The notes beneath the pieces were generated by a model. It made no database searches. It had not been told where the DNA came from and saw only the letters and a program-made list of their open reading frames with translations. Below, one piece after another: positions 27,158 to 37,318 of a DNA stretch of 64,000 nt. Position 1 is the first letter of the stretch; every line of letters starts with the position of its first letter. Origin of the DNA: Companilactobacillus zhachilii (GTDB lineage: Bacteria > Bacillota > Bacilli > Lactobacillales > Lactobacillaceae); contig NZ_CP031933.2 of assembly GCF_003606365.2 (NCBI RefSeq), positions 1,364,001-1,428,000 of the forward strand, given 5' to 3'. The position numbers and the translations under genes are program-made.

Positions 27158-27915
27158 TGGCAAACACGCCAACTAACTTTTTTGGTATTGTTGTTCGTCG
27201 TCAGCGTTATAAGGAAAGAGATGCTCTGGTTACCATTTTAACTAGAGAGTATGGTTTTAAAACTTTTCTAGTACGTGGAACACAAACGGCTAAGTCGAAA
27301 ATATCTGGTTCAGTGATAACCTTTTCTTATGGTGAATATGCTGGTATTGTCAAAAATGATGGCTTGTCATATTTGAACTCAGCCGGCAATATTAAGCAAT
27401 TTAATGAAATTATGCAGGATATCGAATTAAATGCTTATGCGACGTTTTTGTTTGACTTGTATCATGAAGCGTTTGTTGATGATCCAGTGCCCGACAGTTG
27501 GTATCGGCTATTATTTAAAGCCTTACTTTATATTGAAAATGGTTATGATGCGCAAATTATCGTTAATATCATGCAAATGAAATTACTAGAGGCTTTTGGT
27601 GTTGCGCCTAATATGGATTCCTGCGTTGTTGGGGGCGAGACCGAAGGAAATTTCGATGTTTCGGTCCTTTTAGGTGGACTGTTATGTTCGAAACATTTTG
27701 ACAGCGATATTCATCGTTTGCATATTCCAAAGCGAATCGTTTATTTTTTGCGACTATTTAGTAAAATTGATTTAGGCCAAGTAGGTAAGATTGAAATTAA
27801 AGAAAATAATAAAGATTTAATTCAACATGCGATTGATGCAATTTATTTGGGGACGGTCGGCTATTATCCTAAGAGCAAAACCTTTATTGATAAAATGAAG
27901 CGTTGGCGCTTTTAG
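27157..27915 (+). CDS. recO: DNA repair protein RecO
   Basis: RecF-pathway recombination mediator loading RecA on SSB-coated DNA. The 252-residue protein has an OB-fold (about 1-80, GIVVRRQRYKERDALVTILT) and a helical C-terminal domain. The zinc-type Cys residues common in other RecOs are only partly present (single Cys in MDSCVVGG and LLCSKHF). It overlaps era by one base; the glyQS T-box follows. Confidence 0.92.
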   Translation: MANTPTNFFGIVVRRQRYKERDALVTILTREYGFKTFLVRGTQTAKSKISGSVITFSYGEYAGIVKNDGLSYLNSAGNIKQFNEIMQDIELNAYATFLFDLYHEAFVDDPVPDSWYRLLFKALLYIENGYDAQIIVNIMQMKLLEAFGVAPNMDSCVVGGETEGNFDVSVLLGGLLCSKHFDSDIHRLHIPKRIVYFLRLFSKIDLGQVGKIEIKENNKDLIQHAIDAIYLGTVGYYPKSKTFIDKMKRWRF

Positions 27916-27929
27916 TTACTGACTAAGCC

Positions 27930-28130
27930 TGTGATTGACAATAAAGTCAAAAATGGTTATATTGATGTATGTTGAAACAGCGACGAAGGATAGTGAAAGC
28001 TTCGATTAGATTTATGGCGTACAATTAAATCGAATATAAAAGTGCAGGACTTCGGTCCTGAATTAGGGTGGAACCGCGAATACTCGTCCCTTGCAGAAAG
28101 TGCCTAAGTGTACACTGCAAGGGATTTTTT
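27930..28130 (+). promoter_or_regulatory. Glycine T-box riboswitch upstream of glyQS
   Basis: The T-box core AGGGTGGAACCGCGA lies at 28065-28079. The terminator is TCCCTTGCAG (28087-28096) pairing with CTGCAAGGGA (28115-28124), then T6. A GGC glycine triplet in TTTATGGCGTAC at 28016-28018 is the probable specifier. A GCAGGAC/GTCCTG hairpin (about 28044-28060) precedes the core. It senses uncharged tRNA-Gly and controls both synthetase subunits. Confidence 0.92.
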
Positions 28131-28154
28131 GTGTTCTGCCTGAAGGGAGAAAAA

Positions 28155-29063
28155 ATGGTAAAGAAGTTAAATGTTCAAAATATGATTCTCACACTTCAAA
28201 AATTTTGGGGTGATAAAGGTTGTATGTTGATGCAAGCATACGATACAGAAAAAGGTGCCGGAACAATGAGTCCATACACATTCCTACGTGCAATTGGACC
28301 AGAACCATGGAATGCTGCTTACGTTGAGCCATCAAGACGTCCAGCCGATGGTCGTTATGGTGAAAATCCTAACCGTTTATATCAACACCACCAATTCCAA
28401 GTTGTTATGAAACCAGCTCCAGAAAATATCCAAGAATACTACCTAGATTCATTACGTGCTTTAGGGATTGAACCTTTGGAACATGATATTCGTTTCGTTG
28501 AAGATAACTGGGAGAACCCCTCAATGGGCTGTGCCGGTGTTGGTTGGGAAGTTTGGTTAGACGGTATGGAAGTTTCTCAATTTACATACTTCCAACAGGT
28601 TGGTGGACTACAATGTCACCCAACAACTAGTGAAATTACTTATGGTGTTGAACGTTTGGCTTCATACATCCAAGACGTTAACTCAGTTTACGATTTGGAA
28701 TGGGGCGACGGTGTTCTTTATGGTGATATCTTTAAAGAACCTGAATATGAACATTCAAAGTATTCATTTGAAGAAAGTAACCAAGATATGTTGTTCAAAT
28801 TCTTTGATGAATATGAAAAAGAAGCCAACCGCTTGATGGATTTAGGTTTAGTTCACCCAGCTTATGATTATATTTTGAAATGTTCACATACATTTAACTT
28901 GTTAGATGCTCGTGGTGCTGTTTCAGTTACTGAACGTGCTGCATTCTTATCACGTATTAGAAAGATGGCCCACAAGGTAGCTAAAGCCTTCGTTGAAGAA
29001 AGAAAGAAACGTGGTTTCCCATTGTTGGCAAACAGTGAAGTAAAGGAGAACGAAAATGACTAA
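28155..29063 (+). CDS. glyQ: Glycyl-tRNA synthetase alpha subunit
   Basis: Catalytic subunit of the heterotetrameric bacterial GlyRS. The 302-residue protein starts [18 protein letters not shown] at ATG 28155, 8 bases after GAAGGGAGA; the upstream open frame is T-box leader. Typical segments are [36 protein letters not shown] and FTYFQQVGG. glyS overlaps by 8 bases, giving coupled translation. Confidence 0.97.
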   Translation: MVKKLNVQNMILTLQKFWGDKGCMLMQAYDTEKGAGTMSPYTFLRAIGPEPWNAAYVEPSRRPADGRYGENPNRLYQHHQFQVVMKPAPENIQEYYLDSLRALGIEPLEHDIRFVEDNWENPSMGCAGVGWEVWLDGMEVSQFTYFQQVGGLQCHPTTSEITYGVERLASYIQDVNSVYDLEWGDGVLYGDIFKEPEYEHSKYSFEESNQDMLFKFFDEYEKEANRLMDLGLVHPAYDYILKCSHTFNLLDARGAVSVTERAAFLSRIRKMAHKVAKAFVEERKKRGFPLLANSEVKENEND

Positions 29064-31116
29064 AAATTACTTACTAGAAATCGGTTTGGAAGAAATGCCA
29101 GCCCATGTTGTAACTAAGAGTGTTAATCAATTTGCTCAAAGAGCTGAAAAATTCCTTAAAGAAAATCGTATTTCTTTTGATTCAATTGAAAAGTTTTCTA
29201 CTCCTAGACGCCTAACAATTTTTGTTAAAGGCATTGCTGAAAAACAAACTGATATTGACGTTAAAGCTAAAGGTCCTTCAAAGAAAATTGCTCAAGACGC
29301 TGATGGCAACTGGACAAAAGCCGCTCAAGGTTTTGCTCGTGGACAAGGGATGACACCAGATGATATCTTCTTTGAAGAGTTAAAAGGTGTTGAATATGCT
29401 TATATTCAAAAACACGAAGATGGTCAAAAAGTTGAAACAGTTTTGAGCCATATGGATGAAGTTATTAAGGCCATCACTTTCCCAACAAGAATGCGCTGGG
29501 GTTCATATGATTTTGAATATATCCGTCCAATCCACTGGTTAGTGTCACTACTTGATACTGAAGAAGTTCCCGTGAAGATTCTTGATATCACATCTGGTCG
29601 TATGACACGTGGTCACAGATTCCTTGGTGAAGACGTTGAAATTGACGATGCTAACAATTACGTTGAAAAACTTAAGTCACAATTTGTTATTGTTGACGCT
29701 AAAGAACGTAAACAAATTATTTCTGATCAAATTAGTAAAATTGCTACAGATAACAACTGGGATATCGATGTAGATCCTGACTTATTGGAAGAAGTTAACA
29801 ACTTAGTTGAATTCCCAACAACTTTCTACGGCTCATTTGACAAGAAATATTTGGAAATTCCTGAAGAAGTTTTGATTACTTCAATGAAAGATAACCAAAG
29901 ATATTTCTATGTTCGTGATCAAGCTGGAAAACTTGCTCCATACTTTATTGGTGTAAGAAATGGTAATTCAGAACATATCGAAAATGTCATTCGTGGTAAT
30001 GAAAAAGTGCTAGTTGCTCGTCTAGAAGATGCTGATTTCTTCTTCAAAGAAGATCAAAAGAAGAGCATTGCTGACTACGTTGAAAAACTTAAGACAGTTA
30101 ATTTCCACGTTAAGATTGGTACTATGTATGAAAAAATGGCTCGTGTCCACCAAATTGCAGAACATCTAGCCAAATTATTTAAACTAGATGCTACTGAAAC
30201 AAAAGATTTGCTCCGTGCCAGCGACATTTATAAATTTGATCTTGTAACAAGTATGGTCGACGAATTCCCAGAACTACAAGGTGTCATGGGTGAGAAGTAT
30301 GCTGAAATCATGGGTGAAACTAAAGCTGTTGCTCAAGCCATTCGTGAACATTACATGCCAATTTCAGCTGAAGGTGCTTTGCCAGCAAGTAAAGTTGGTG
30401 CAGCTCTAGCCATTGCTGATAAAATCGACTCATTAGTAACATTCTATGCAGTTGACTTAATCCCTAGTGGTTCAAATGACCCATATGCCTTGCGTCGTCA
30501 AGCTTATGGTATCGTTAGAATTCTTGATCACTATCAATGGTCAATGAACTTAGAAGACCTACAAGATTACTTAAAGGCCAACTTGACAGTACCTGCTAAA
30601 TTAGACTTAGGTAAGAATGAAAAAGCTATCAATGAATTCATGATTGACCGTGTCCGCCAATTGTTGAATCAAAAAGGTATTAGAAATGATATCGTAGATG
30701 CCGTTGCCTCAGGTTCAAACGTTGACCCAATTGCAATGATCGATGTTGCAGAAGTTCTTCAAAAACATGTTGCTGATGACGACTTCAAGGTTGTTATGGA
30801 AGCACTTGGAAGAATTGTTAACTTATCTAAGAAAGCTAAATTTGGTTACTCAGATGACTTATCAGTTGATGATAACTTGTTCGAAAATCCTTCAGAATCA
30901 CAATTGAAGGAACAAGTAGCCAAAGTTAACGATGACAACGCTGAAGATTTATTCAAACAATTAGCAGCATTACGTCCAGTCATTGATTCATACTTCGATG
31001 AAAATATGATTATGGCTAAAGACGAAAAGGTTAAGAATAACCGTTTAACTCAATTGGTTATTGCTAACCATCTGATTGCTAACCTTGGTGATTTGTCTAA
31101 GATTGTTACTAAATAA
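29056..31116 (+). CDS. glyS: Glycyl-tRNA synthetase beta subunit
   Basis: The 686-residue tRNA-binding subunit of GlyRS. It begins [15 protein letters not shown], contains FPTRMRWGS and [21 protein letters not shown] in the N-terminal half, the HD-like region with [21 protein letters not shown], and ends with an anticodon-binding domain. It shares the T-box-controlled operon with glyQ and is followed by a terminator. Confidence 0.97.
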   Translation: MTKNYLLEIGLEEMPAHVVTKSVNQFAQRAEKFLKENRISFDSIEKFSTPRRLTIFVKGIAEKQTDIDVKAKGPSKKIAQDADGNWTKAAQGFARGQGMTPDDIFFEELKGVEYAYIQKHEDGQKVETVLSHMDEVIKAITFPTRMRWGSYDFEYIRPIHWLVSLLDTEEVPVKILDITSGRMTRGHRFLGEDVEIDDANNYVEKLKSQFVIVDAKERKQIISDQISKIATDNNWDIDVDPDLLEEVNNLVEFPTTFYGSFDKKYLEIPEEVLITSMKDNQRYFYVRDQAGKLAPYFIGVRNGNSEHIENVIRGNEKVLVARLEDADFFFKEDQKKSIADYVEKLKTVNFHVKIGTMYEKMARVHQIAEHLAKLFKLDATETKDLLRASDIYKFDLVTSMVDEFPELQGVMGEKYAEIMGETKAVAQAIREHYMPISAEGALPASKVGAALAIADKIDSLVTFYAVDLIPSGSNDPYALRRQAYGIVRILDHYQWSMNLEDLQDYLKANLTVPAKLDLGKNEKAINEFMIDRVRQLLNQKGIRNDIVDAVASGSNVDPIAMIDVAEVLQKHVADDDFKVVMEALGRIVNLSKKAKFGYSDDLSVDDNLFENPSESQLKEQVAKVNDDNAEDLFKQLAALRPVIDSYFDENMIMAKDEKVKNNRLTQLVIANHLIANLGDLSKIVTK

Positions 31117-31136
31117 TGATTGATAAAATTTAATGG

Positions 31137-31182
31137 TTTTTAATAGCTATGTCTCTTTTATATGAGATATGGCTATTTTTTT
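31137..31182 (+). terminator. Rho-independent terminator after glyS
   Basis: AATAGCTATGTCTC pairs with GAGATATGGCTATT across an AT-rich loop (one or two non-Watson-Crick pairs), then T7. Confidence 0.75.
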
Positions 31183-31333
31183 GTTGTGGAATTTAGAGAT
31201 TGGTAAGTATTTTGATTAAATCCATAAAATATGAAATTTGTGCTGAACTAGCATTCTACAGCTTTTTTTAATTTTTAATCTTAATATATATGATTGGAAA
31301 TGCCTTCGATAATATTCTCTGTCTAAAGTTAAC

Positions 31334-31512
31334 CTAGTCGGAAGAACTGAGGGATGCTGATTGGCAGTGAAAGTGGCGTTAGCGATTTATCGCTTACACC
31401 ACCGGGCGTGTTTGGAGACTCGCTGATTTTGCGAGGCTTCAAACCGAGACTTGAGACCTTGGCTCAAGTCGTTCCGCACTGCCAATCAGTATCCCTCAGT
31501 TCTGGAGACGGA
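31334..31512 (+). repeat. Dispersed multi-helix structured repeat, copy 8
   Basis: Subtype C, forward: the outer arm GAACTGAGGGATGCTGATTG pairs with CAATCAGTATCCCTCAGTTC, a sequence unrelated to the arms of subtypes A and B. Hairpin AGCGA-TTTA-TCGCT, third helix GTTTGGAG/CTTCAAAC, last helix ACTTGAG/CTCAAGT. It fills the gap between glyS and the dnaG promoter. Confidence 0.9.
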
Positions 31513-31539
31513 ATTGTAAATATAAAGTAAACTTAAAGC

Positions 31540-31567
31540 TAGACTTTTACATACAACCGTGTATAAT
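31540..31567 (+). promoter_or_regulatory. Candidate promoter of dnaG-rpoD
   Basis: TATAAT at 31562-31567, with TAGACT 16 bases upstream as a weak -35 box. Transcripts would start near 31574 and include the hairpin at 31588-31619. Confidence 0.5.
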
Positions 31568-31587
31568 TAATATTTGACAAGCGGCTA

Positions 31588-31628
31588 GTGGTCCCAGTTT
31601 GCACTTTTTGTGGGAGCACTTTTTTATT
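31588..31628 (+). terminator. Hairpin plus T-run in the dnaG leader (attenuator-like)
   Basis: GTGGTCCCA at 31588-31596 pairs (one mismatch) with TGGGAGCAC at 31611-31619, followed by a run of T. It lies between the promoter and dnaG's start, so it could limit dnaG-rpoD transcription or end a short leader RNA. Confidence 0.6.
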
Positions 31629-31729
31629 TTTACGTCGCTGGTGTAATGATTCAACATGTTTGTTTTCCTAAAATGAATGTGTTAGATTATGTTTCTCTGT
31701 ATTGATAAACATATGAGGAGGTGACGGCC

Positions 31730-33556
31730 ATGGCAACGAGAATTCCCCAGGAATTCATTGATGAAGTTACCTCGAAGACAAATATTGTTGATGTTATTAG
31801 TAAGTATGTACAGCTAAAGAAGTCAGGTAAGAATTTGTTTGGACTTTGCCCGTTTCATGAAGAACGAACTCCATCGTTTTCAGTTGCAGAGGACAAACAA
31901 ATTTTTCATTGTTTTAGTTGTGGCCGTGGTGGCAATGTTTATAAGTTCATCATGGAGATGGAAAACAAAACTTTCCCTGAGGCGGTAATAGAAGTCGCTC
32001 AAATGGGAAATATTTCAGTTCCTGATCAATACGAAGCTAGAAACACACAATATCAGAATTCTGACAGTCAGACATTGTTAAAGATGTACGCCGATGCGGC
32101 TAAGCTTTACAGTCACATTTTGACGAAGACTGAAAATGGTACTCCAGCAATGAAGTATCTGCAGAATCGTGAGCTTTCGGATGATTTGATTCAAACCTTT
32201 GGTATTGGCTATGCACCGAATAACAACAATTTACTTCTACAGTTTTTTAAGGACCGGGATATTAGTGAAGATATTTTGAGAAAATCAGGACTCTTTGCTG
32301 AAAATCAGGAAGGTGAATTATTTGACCGTTTTCGTGATCGAGTAATGATACCGATAACTGATGAATCCGGCAATATCATTGCTTTCTCCGGACGTATTTT
32401 GGATAAAGGAGCTTCTACAGCTAAATATTTGAACAGTCCAGAGACTGAGATCTTTAATAAGGGAAAAACGTTGTTTAATTTAAACAATGCCAAAAAAGAG
32501 ATTCGTGAAAAAGGCAATGTAATTTTGTTTGAAGGATTTATGGATGTTATTAGTGCCTACAAGGCCGGAGTAACCAATGGTGTTGCGTCAATGGGTACTA
32601 GTTTGACGGATCAGCAGCTTTACGTGTTGAGCCGTTTAACGGATAAGATCAATGTTTGTTACGATGGTGATGATCCCGGTGTTGAAGCTACTTATCGGGC
32701 TTTGACCCAGTTGACGGATGAGCGTTTCACTTATGGTGTCATTAGTATTCCAGATAAAAAGGATCCTGATGAATACATCCGCAGTGAGGGCTTTGAGAAA
32801 TTTCAGAATTTAGCTAATAATGGTGTGCAGACACCGATTGCCTTTATCCTGAATTATTTCAAACGTAACTATAACCTGAACAATGAACATGATCAGTTAG
32901 AGTTTCTGAATCAATCGTTACAAGAAATTGTGAAATTGCAATCACCAGTTGAAGTCGATATGTATGTTGGCAAAGTTGCTGATGAGATGCATGTATCTAA
33001 GGAAGCTATCAACAAGGAATTAGATGCATTGCGCCGTCAGCAGGCAATTCAAAAACCGGCTAACAATTATAAAGATGTTCAACAAAAAGCCTTAGAGACG
33101 GTTACTTCAAGTGTTAAGCCTAAATATAATCGCTTGGAGAAATCGGAACGTTACTTATTATATTGGGCAATCAACTTTCCAGAAGTCAGAATTAACTTAA
33201 AAGGTGAAGGTTTCAAGTTTGTTCATCAAAATTACCAACGAATTTTTGACACGTTATTGTCGTATGTGGAACAAGATGAGGTCGATGATGACGAAATCAA
33301 CATTTCCGACTTTATGAATGTTTTGGACAATGATGATAAAAATCTTTTGGCAGAATTAGAAATGATGAATATGCCTGATGAATATAATGATCAAGAAATT
33401 GATGATTATATCAACAACATCAAGAATTCTGATTTGGAAACACAGTTGAATGACATTAATGAGCAATTAAAAAAGGCGGCGATGGTTGGTGACAACAAAT
33501 TGCAGATAGAGTTAGTTAAGCGATTAGTTGAAGTAAGAAGAATCCTAAGTAATTAA
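31730..33556 (+). CDS. dnaG: DNA primase
   Basis: Synthesises RNA primers for replication. The 608-residue protein has the N-terminal CHC2-type zinc-finger domain (CPFHEERTPSFSV, then FHCFSCGRGG), the TOPRIM catalytic core (about 255-340: VILFEGFMDVISAY, CYDGDDPGVEAT) and a C-terminal helicase-binding domain. ATG 31730 is chosen because GAGGAGG lies 8 bases upstream; GTG 31721 overlaps that site. It is an operon with rpoD 23 bases downstream, the classic macromolecular-synthesis operon. Confidence 0.96.
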   Translation: MATRIPQEFIDEVTSKTNIVDVISKYVQLKKSGKNLFGLCPFHEERTPSFSVAEDKQIFHCFSCGRGGNVYKFIMEMENKTFPEAVIEVAQMGNISVPDQYEARNTQYQNSDSQTLLKMYADAAKLYSHILTKTENGTPAMKYLQNRELSDDLIQTFGIGYAPNNNNLLLQFFKDRDISEDILRKSGLFAENQEGELFDRFRDRVMIPITDESGNIIAFSGRILDKGASTAKYLNSPETEIFNKGKTLFNLNNAKKEIREKGNVILFEGFMDVISAYKAGVTNGVASMGTSLTDQQLYVLSRLTDKINVCYDGDDPGVEATYRALTQLTDERFTYGVISIPDKKDPDEYIRSEGFEKFQNLANNGVQTPIAFILNYFKRNYNLNNEHDQLEFLNQSLQEIVKLQSPVEVDMYVGKVADEMHVSKEAINKELDALRRQQAIQKPANNYKDVQQKALETVTSSVKPKYNRLEKSERYLLYWAINFPEVRINLKGEGFKFVHQNYQRIFDTLLSYVEQDEVDDDEINISDFMNVLDNDDKNLLAELEMMNMPDEYNDQEIDDYINNIKNSDLETQLNDINEQLKKAAMVGDNKLQIELVKRLVEVRRILSN

Positions 33557-33579
33557 GCATACTGGAGGAATGAATATAT

Positions 33580-34698
33580 ATGGCTACTACTAAAAAACCA
33601 GCAGTATCAAAAGAATTAAAAGCAGCAACAAAGAAACTTATCAAAGACCTTAAGAAAACTGGTAAGATCACGGAAGATGACCTTCAAGAAAAGATTATCA
33701 AGCCTTACAAGCTTAAGGGTGATGCTTTAACAAACTTTGTTAGTGAACTTGAAGATGTCGGTATCGGTGTTGTCGATGAAAAAGGTAACCCAAGTAAACT
33801 TGCACTTCTAAAGGAAAAGAAAGAAGAAAGCAAGAGTAAGAAAAACGATACAACTGCTCCAACAGATATCAAAGTTAATGATCCTGTTCGTATGTATTTG
33901 AAGGAAATTGGTCGTGTACCATTGCTTAATGCTCAACAAGAAGTTGATTTAGCTTTGAAGATTGAACAAGGTGATGAAGAAGCTAAACAAAAATTAGCCG
34001 AAGCTAACCTTCGTTTGGTTGTTTCAATTGCTAAGCGTTATGTTGGACGTGGTATGCAGTTCTTGGATTTGATTCAAGAAGGTAACATGGGTCTAATGAA
34101 GGCCGTTGAAAAATTTGATTACCGTCTAGGTTTCAAGTTCTCAACCTATGCAACCTGGTGGATCAGACAGGCGATTACTCGTGCCATTGCTGACCAAGCT
34201 AGAACAATCCGTATTCCTGTTCACATGGTTGAAACAATCAACAAATTGATCAGAATTCAACGTCAATTACTTCAAGATCTAGGCCGTGAACCACTTCCTG
34301 AAGAAATCGGTGCTGAAATGGATATGCCTACTGGTAAAGTTCGTGATATCTTGAAGATTGCTCAAGAACCAGTTTCATTGGAAACACCTATTGGTGAAGA
34401 GGACGATTCACACTTAGGTGACTTCATCGAAGATTCTGATGCCACAAGTCCTGAAGACCATGCTTCATACGAATTGTTGAAAGAACAACTAGAAAACGTT
34501 CTTGATACATTGACAGACCGTGAAGAAAACGTTCTACGTCTTCGTTTCGGTTTGGATGATGGACGTACAAGAACACTTGAAGAAGTAGGTAAAGTCTTCG
34601 GTGTTACTCGTGAAAGAATTCGTCAAATTGAAGCAAAAGCTTTAAGAAAATTACGTCACCCTTCAAGATCAAAACAATTGAAGGATTTCCTAGAATAG
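33580..34698 (+). CDS. rpoD: Primary RNA polymerase sigma factor (RpoD/SigA)
   Basis: Housekeeping sigma-70 factor, 372 residues. Region 1.1 is at about 1-75, region 1.2 ([16 protein letters not shown]) near 105, region 2 ([33 protein letters not shown]) near 170-205, region 3 near 225-300, and region 4 HTH ([20 protein letters not shown]) near 330-350. A short Lys-rich spacer separates regions 1.1 and 1.2. It follows dnaG and is ended by a strong terminator. Confidence 0.97.
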   Translation: MATTKKPAVSKELKAATKKLIKDLKKTGKITEDDLQEKIIKPYKLKGDALTNFVSELEDVGIGVVDEKGNPSKLALLKEKKEESKSKKNDTTAPTDIKVNDPVRMYLKEIGRVPLLNAQQEVDLALKIEQGDEEAKQKLAEANLRLVVSIAKRYVGRGMQFLDLIQEGNMGLMKAVEKFDYRLGFKFSTYATWWIRQAITRAIADQARTIRIPVHMVETINKLIRIQRQLLQDLGREPLPEEIGAEMDMPTGKVRDILKIAQEPVSLETPIGEEDDSHLGDFIEDSDATSPEDHASYELLKEQLENVLDTLTDREENVLRLRFGLDDGRTRTLEEVGKVFGVTRERIRQIEAKALRKLRHPSRSKQLKDFLE

Positions 34699-34708
34699 TA
34701 ATAATATA

Positions 34709-34738
34709 AAAGACTGCCGAAAGGCGGTCTTTTTTTAT
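34709..34738 (+). terminator. Rho-independent terminator after rpoD
   Basis: AAAGACTGCC and GGCGGTCTTT form a 10-bp stem (one G-T pair) around a GAAA tetraloop, followed by T-rich sequence. Confidence 0.9.
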
Positions 34739-34920
34739 GCCACCTCTAGGAACAAGAAATTTAGGTCGCTATGGGGACCGACTTGAGCCAGAGTGAGGTC
34801 TCAAGTCTCGATTTTGAACTTCGCCAAGTACGCGAATTTCAAAAGTCGTCCCGTGGTGTAAGAGCTAAAGCTCTAACGCCACCTTCACAGCGACCTAAAT
34901 TTCTTGTTCCTTCCGGTTAG
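34738..34920 (-). repeat. Dispersed multi-helix structured repeat, copy 9
   Basis: Subtype B, inverted, starting at the end of the rpoD terminator: TGCCACCTCTAGGAACAAG to CTTGTTCCTTCCGGTTAG. In the core's sense: hairpin AGAGC-TTTA-GCTCT, last helix ACTTGAG/CTCAAGT. Together with copy 10 it fills most of the 700-base gap between rpoD and cfa; the rest is AT-rich. Confidence 0.9.
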
Positions 34921-35105
34921 TTTATTTGTTATTTTTGATGATTATTCTAGATGTTGCAGTTACCAATCTTCCTACTTGTACGTCATTGATTGATTAGAGT
35001 GGTAGGATTTGAACTTGTAGTCAGAATAAAGTTAGCATTCTGTAATATTCAAATAAACTTGGAACAATACTGTTTAATTCATAATAATTTCTTTATAAAG
35101 ATAAA

Positions 35106-35285
35106 CTAGTCGGAAGTATCGAGAAATAGCTAATGGCAGTGAAAGTGGCGTTAGAGCTTTAGCTCTTACACCACCGGGCGTGTTTGGAGACTCGCTGATT
35201 TTGCGAGGCTTCAAACCGAGATTCGAGACCTTGGCTCGAATCGGTCCGCACTGTCATTAGCTATTTCTCGATGCTGGAGACGGCA
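35106..35285 (+). repeat. Dispersed multi-helix structured repeat, copy 10
   Basis: Subtype C, forward: the outer arm ATCGAGAAATAGCTAATG pairs with CATTAGCTATTTCTCGAT. The hairpin AGAGC-TTTA-GCTCT equals that of copy 9, but the outer arm and third helix match copy 8. Confidence 0.9.
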
Positions 35286-35423
35286 TATATATAAATAACA
35301 TGATAGACAAAAACACCATAAAAAGGACATTTTAAGAAATATGTTTCTGAAAAATAGACTTTTTGTTTATATTTTTTCATAATTTGATTTACAATTAATG
35401 TATCTATTTTTTTGGAGGATGTT

Positions 35424-36620
35424 ATGTTAGATAAAAAGATTTATGATGAAATATTTTCACGTTCATTTACTATTCCTATTAAAGTTGTATTTTGGGATGG
35501 TAAAGAGAAACTTTATGGACCAGAGGGAAAATCTGATATAACTATCAAGTTTAATGAAAAAGTTCCAATTTCGGAAGTTGTTAAACACGCTACTTTGACA
35601 TTAGGTGAAGCCTACATGGATAAGAAGATTGAGATTGACGGTTCAATTCAAAAATTGATTACCTCCGCCTATACGCAATCAGATAGTTTCATGTCCAGTT
35701 TGAAATTAAAGAAATATATTCCTAAGTTCAGTCATACTGAAGAGGGTAATAAGAAAGAAATTCAAGAACACTACGATATCGGTAATGATTTTTACAAGTT
35801 GTGGCTTGATAAGACAATGACTTATTCATGTGCCTATTTCAGAACACCAGAGGATACTTTGGAACAAGCTCAAATGAATAAAGTACGTCATATTTTAAAC
35901 AAATTAAATACTAAGCCAGGCGAAACAATTCTTGATATTGGTTGTGGTTGGGGAACAATGATGTTCACTGCAGCAAAAGAATATGGTTTGAAGGCCAAGG
36001 GTGTTACGCTTAGTCAAGAACAATACGATTTTGTTAACCAAAAGATTCAAGATGAAAACCTTGGTGACCAAATGGAAGTTATGTTGGAAGATTATCGTGA
36101 AGTAAACGAAAAATTCGATCACGTTGTTTCTGTTGGTATGTTCGAACATGTTGGTAAGGAAAACTTGCCTGGTTATTTTGACATGGTTAAGAAGCTTTTG
36201 AAACAAGGCGGAAATGCTTTGATCCATGGTATTACTGGTCAACATTATGGTGTTGGTGTCGATGCTTGGTTAGTTAAATATATCTTCCCAGGTGGATATA
36301 TTCCTGATGTTAAGGAAAACGTTGGTCATATTTTGGATGCTGGTCTTCAAATTGATGATTTGGAACCATTACGTCGTCATTATCAAAAGACTGTTGAAAT
36401 CTGGGACCGTAATTTTGACAAGGTAAAAGATCAAGTTAATGAAATGTACGGTGAGAGATTCGTAAGAATGTGGGACTTGTATCTTCAAGCCTGTGCTGCT
36501 TCATTTGAAAGTGGTAATATTGATGTTATCCAATTCTTATTAACGAATGGACCTAGTGGAACTGCTATGCCAATGACACGTGAATACATGACAGACTTAG
36601 ATAAGAAGACTGCAGAATAG
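35424..36620 (+). CDS. cfa: Cyclopropane-fatty-acyl-phospholipid synthase
   Basis: Adds a methylene bridge from SAM to unsaturated acyl chains of membrane phospholipids; helps acid and stress tolerance. The 398-residue protein has an N-terminal lipid-binding domain (about 1-105), then the methyltransferase domain with [22 protein letters not shown], the SAM motif [12 protein letters not shown] and [15 protein letters not shown] 35424 is preferred over TTG 35412, with GGAGG 5 bases upstream. Confidence 0.95.
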   Translation: MLDKKIYDEIFSRSFTIPIKVVFWDGKEKLYGPEGKSDITIKFNEKVPISEVVKHATLTLGEAYMDKKIEIDGSIQKLITSAYTQSDSFMSSLKLKKYIPKFSHTEEGNKKEIQEHYDIGNDFYKLWLDKTMTYSCAYFRTPEDTLEQAQMNKVRHILNKLNTKPGETILDIGCGWGTMMFTAAKEYGLKAKGVTLSQEQYDFVNQKIQDENLGDQMEVMLEDYREVNEKFDHVVSVGMFEHVGKENLPGYFDMVKKLLKQGGNALIHGITGQHYGVGVDAWLVKYIFPGGYIPDVKENVGHILDAGLQIDDLEPLRRHYQKTVEIWDRNFDKVKDQVNEMYGERFVRMWDLYLQACAASFESGNIDVIQFLLTNGPSGTAMPMTREYMTDLDKKTAE

Positions 36621-36628
36621 AGGTTAAA

Positions 36629-37318
36629 GTGACTTTACTTTCGAAGAGATTACAAGCCGTTTATCAAATGGTTGATGCAAATACAAAAGTGGCTGATATT
36701 GGATCAGATCACGCCTATTTACCAGTAGAATTAATTGAGGAAAAAGTGGCTAATTATGCCATTGCTGGTGAAGTTGCCAAGGGACCAATGTCACGTTCTA
36801 AAGAGGACGTGGAGAAGTTTGGTCTTAGTGACAAAATCGACGTACGTTTGGGTGACGGATTAGCCGTTATCAAAGCGGATGATTTAATTGATACAGTAGT
36901 AATTGCGGGTATGGGTGGCATTTTGATTCAAAGTATTTTGACAAATGCGACCGAAGAACAATTATCACATGTGAAAACTTTAGTATTACAGCCTAATATT
37001 GGTGAACCCCTTGTTCGTCGTTGGTTAGTTGAGAATAATTTCAAAATTATTGATGAAGATATTGTTGAAGAAGATCATCATGTATATGAAATTATTAAGG
37101 CTGAAAAAGTTACTGAACCTGTAACACTGACAGATGCTGAGTTTTTAATGGGACCTGTTTTGATACAGAAAAAAACACCAACTTTCGTTGCTAAATGGGA
37201 ACACAAATTGAACGGTTATCATAAAGCTGTTGCCAATATGGGTCATGCTAAGAAGATTGACCAAGCAAAAATTGATGTAATGAACCAAAATATTAAATAT
37301 ATTGAGGGGATACTCTAA
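36629..37318 (+). CDS. trmK: tRNA (adenine(22)-N(1))-methyltransferase TrmK
   Basis: SAM-dependent enzyme methylating A22 of some tRNAs. The 229-residue protein has VADIGSDHAYLPVELI (SAM motif I), VVIAGMGGILIQSIL and LVLQPNIGEPLVRRWL, the typical TrmK sequence blocks, then a coiled C-terminal region. The GTG start follows AGAGG. It overlaps nif3 by one base (the usual trmK-nif3 pair), 8 bases after cfa. Confidence 0.93.
   Translation: MTLLSKRLQAVYQMVDANTKVADIGSDHAYLPVELIEEKVANYAIAGEVAKGPMSRSKEDVEKFGLSDKIDVRLGDGLAVIKADDLIDTVVIAGMGGILIQSILTNATEEQLSHVKTLVLQPNIGEPLVRRWLVENNFKIIDEDIVEEDHHVYEIIKAEKVTEPVTLTDAEFLMGPVLIQKKTPTFVAKWEHKLNGYHKAVANMGHAKKIDQAKIDVMNQNIKYIEGIL

Noticed and set aside
28068-28154. 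5' extension of glyQ
   Set aside because: It overlaps the T-box core and terminator; ATG 28155 has its own binding site.
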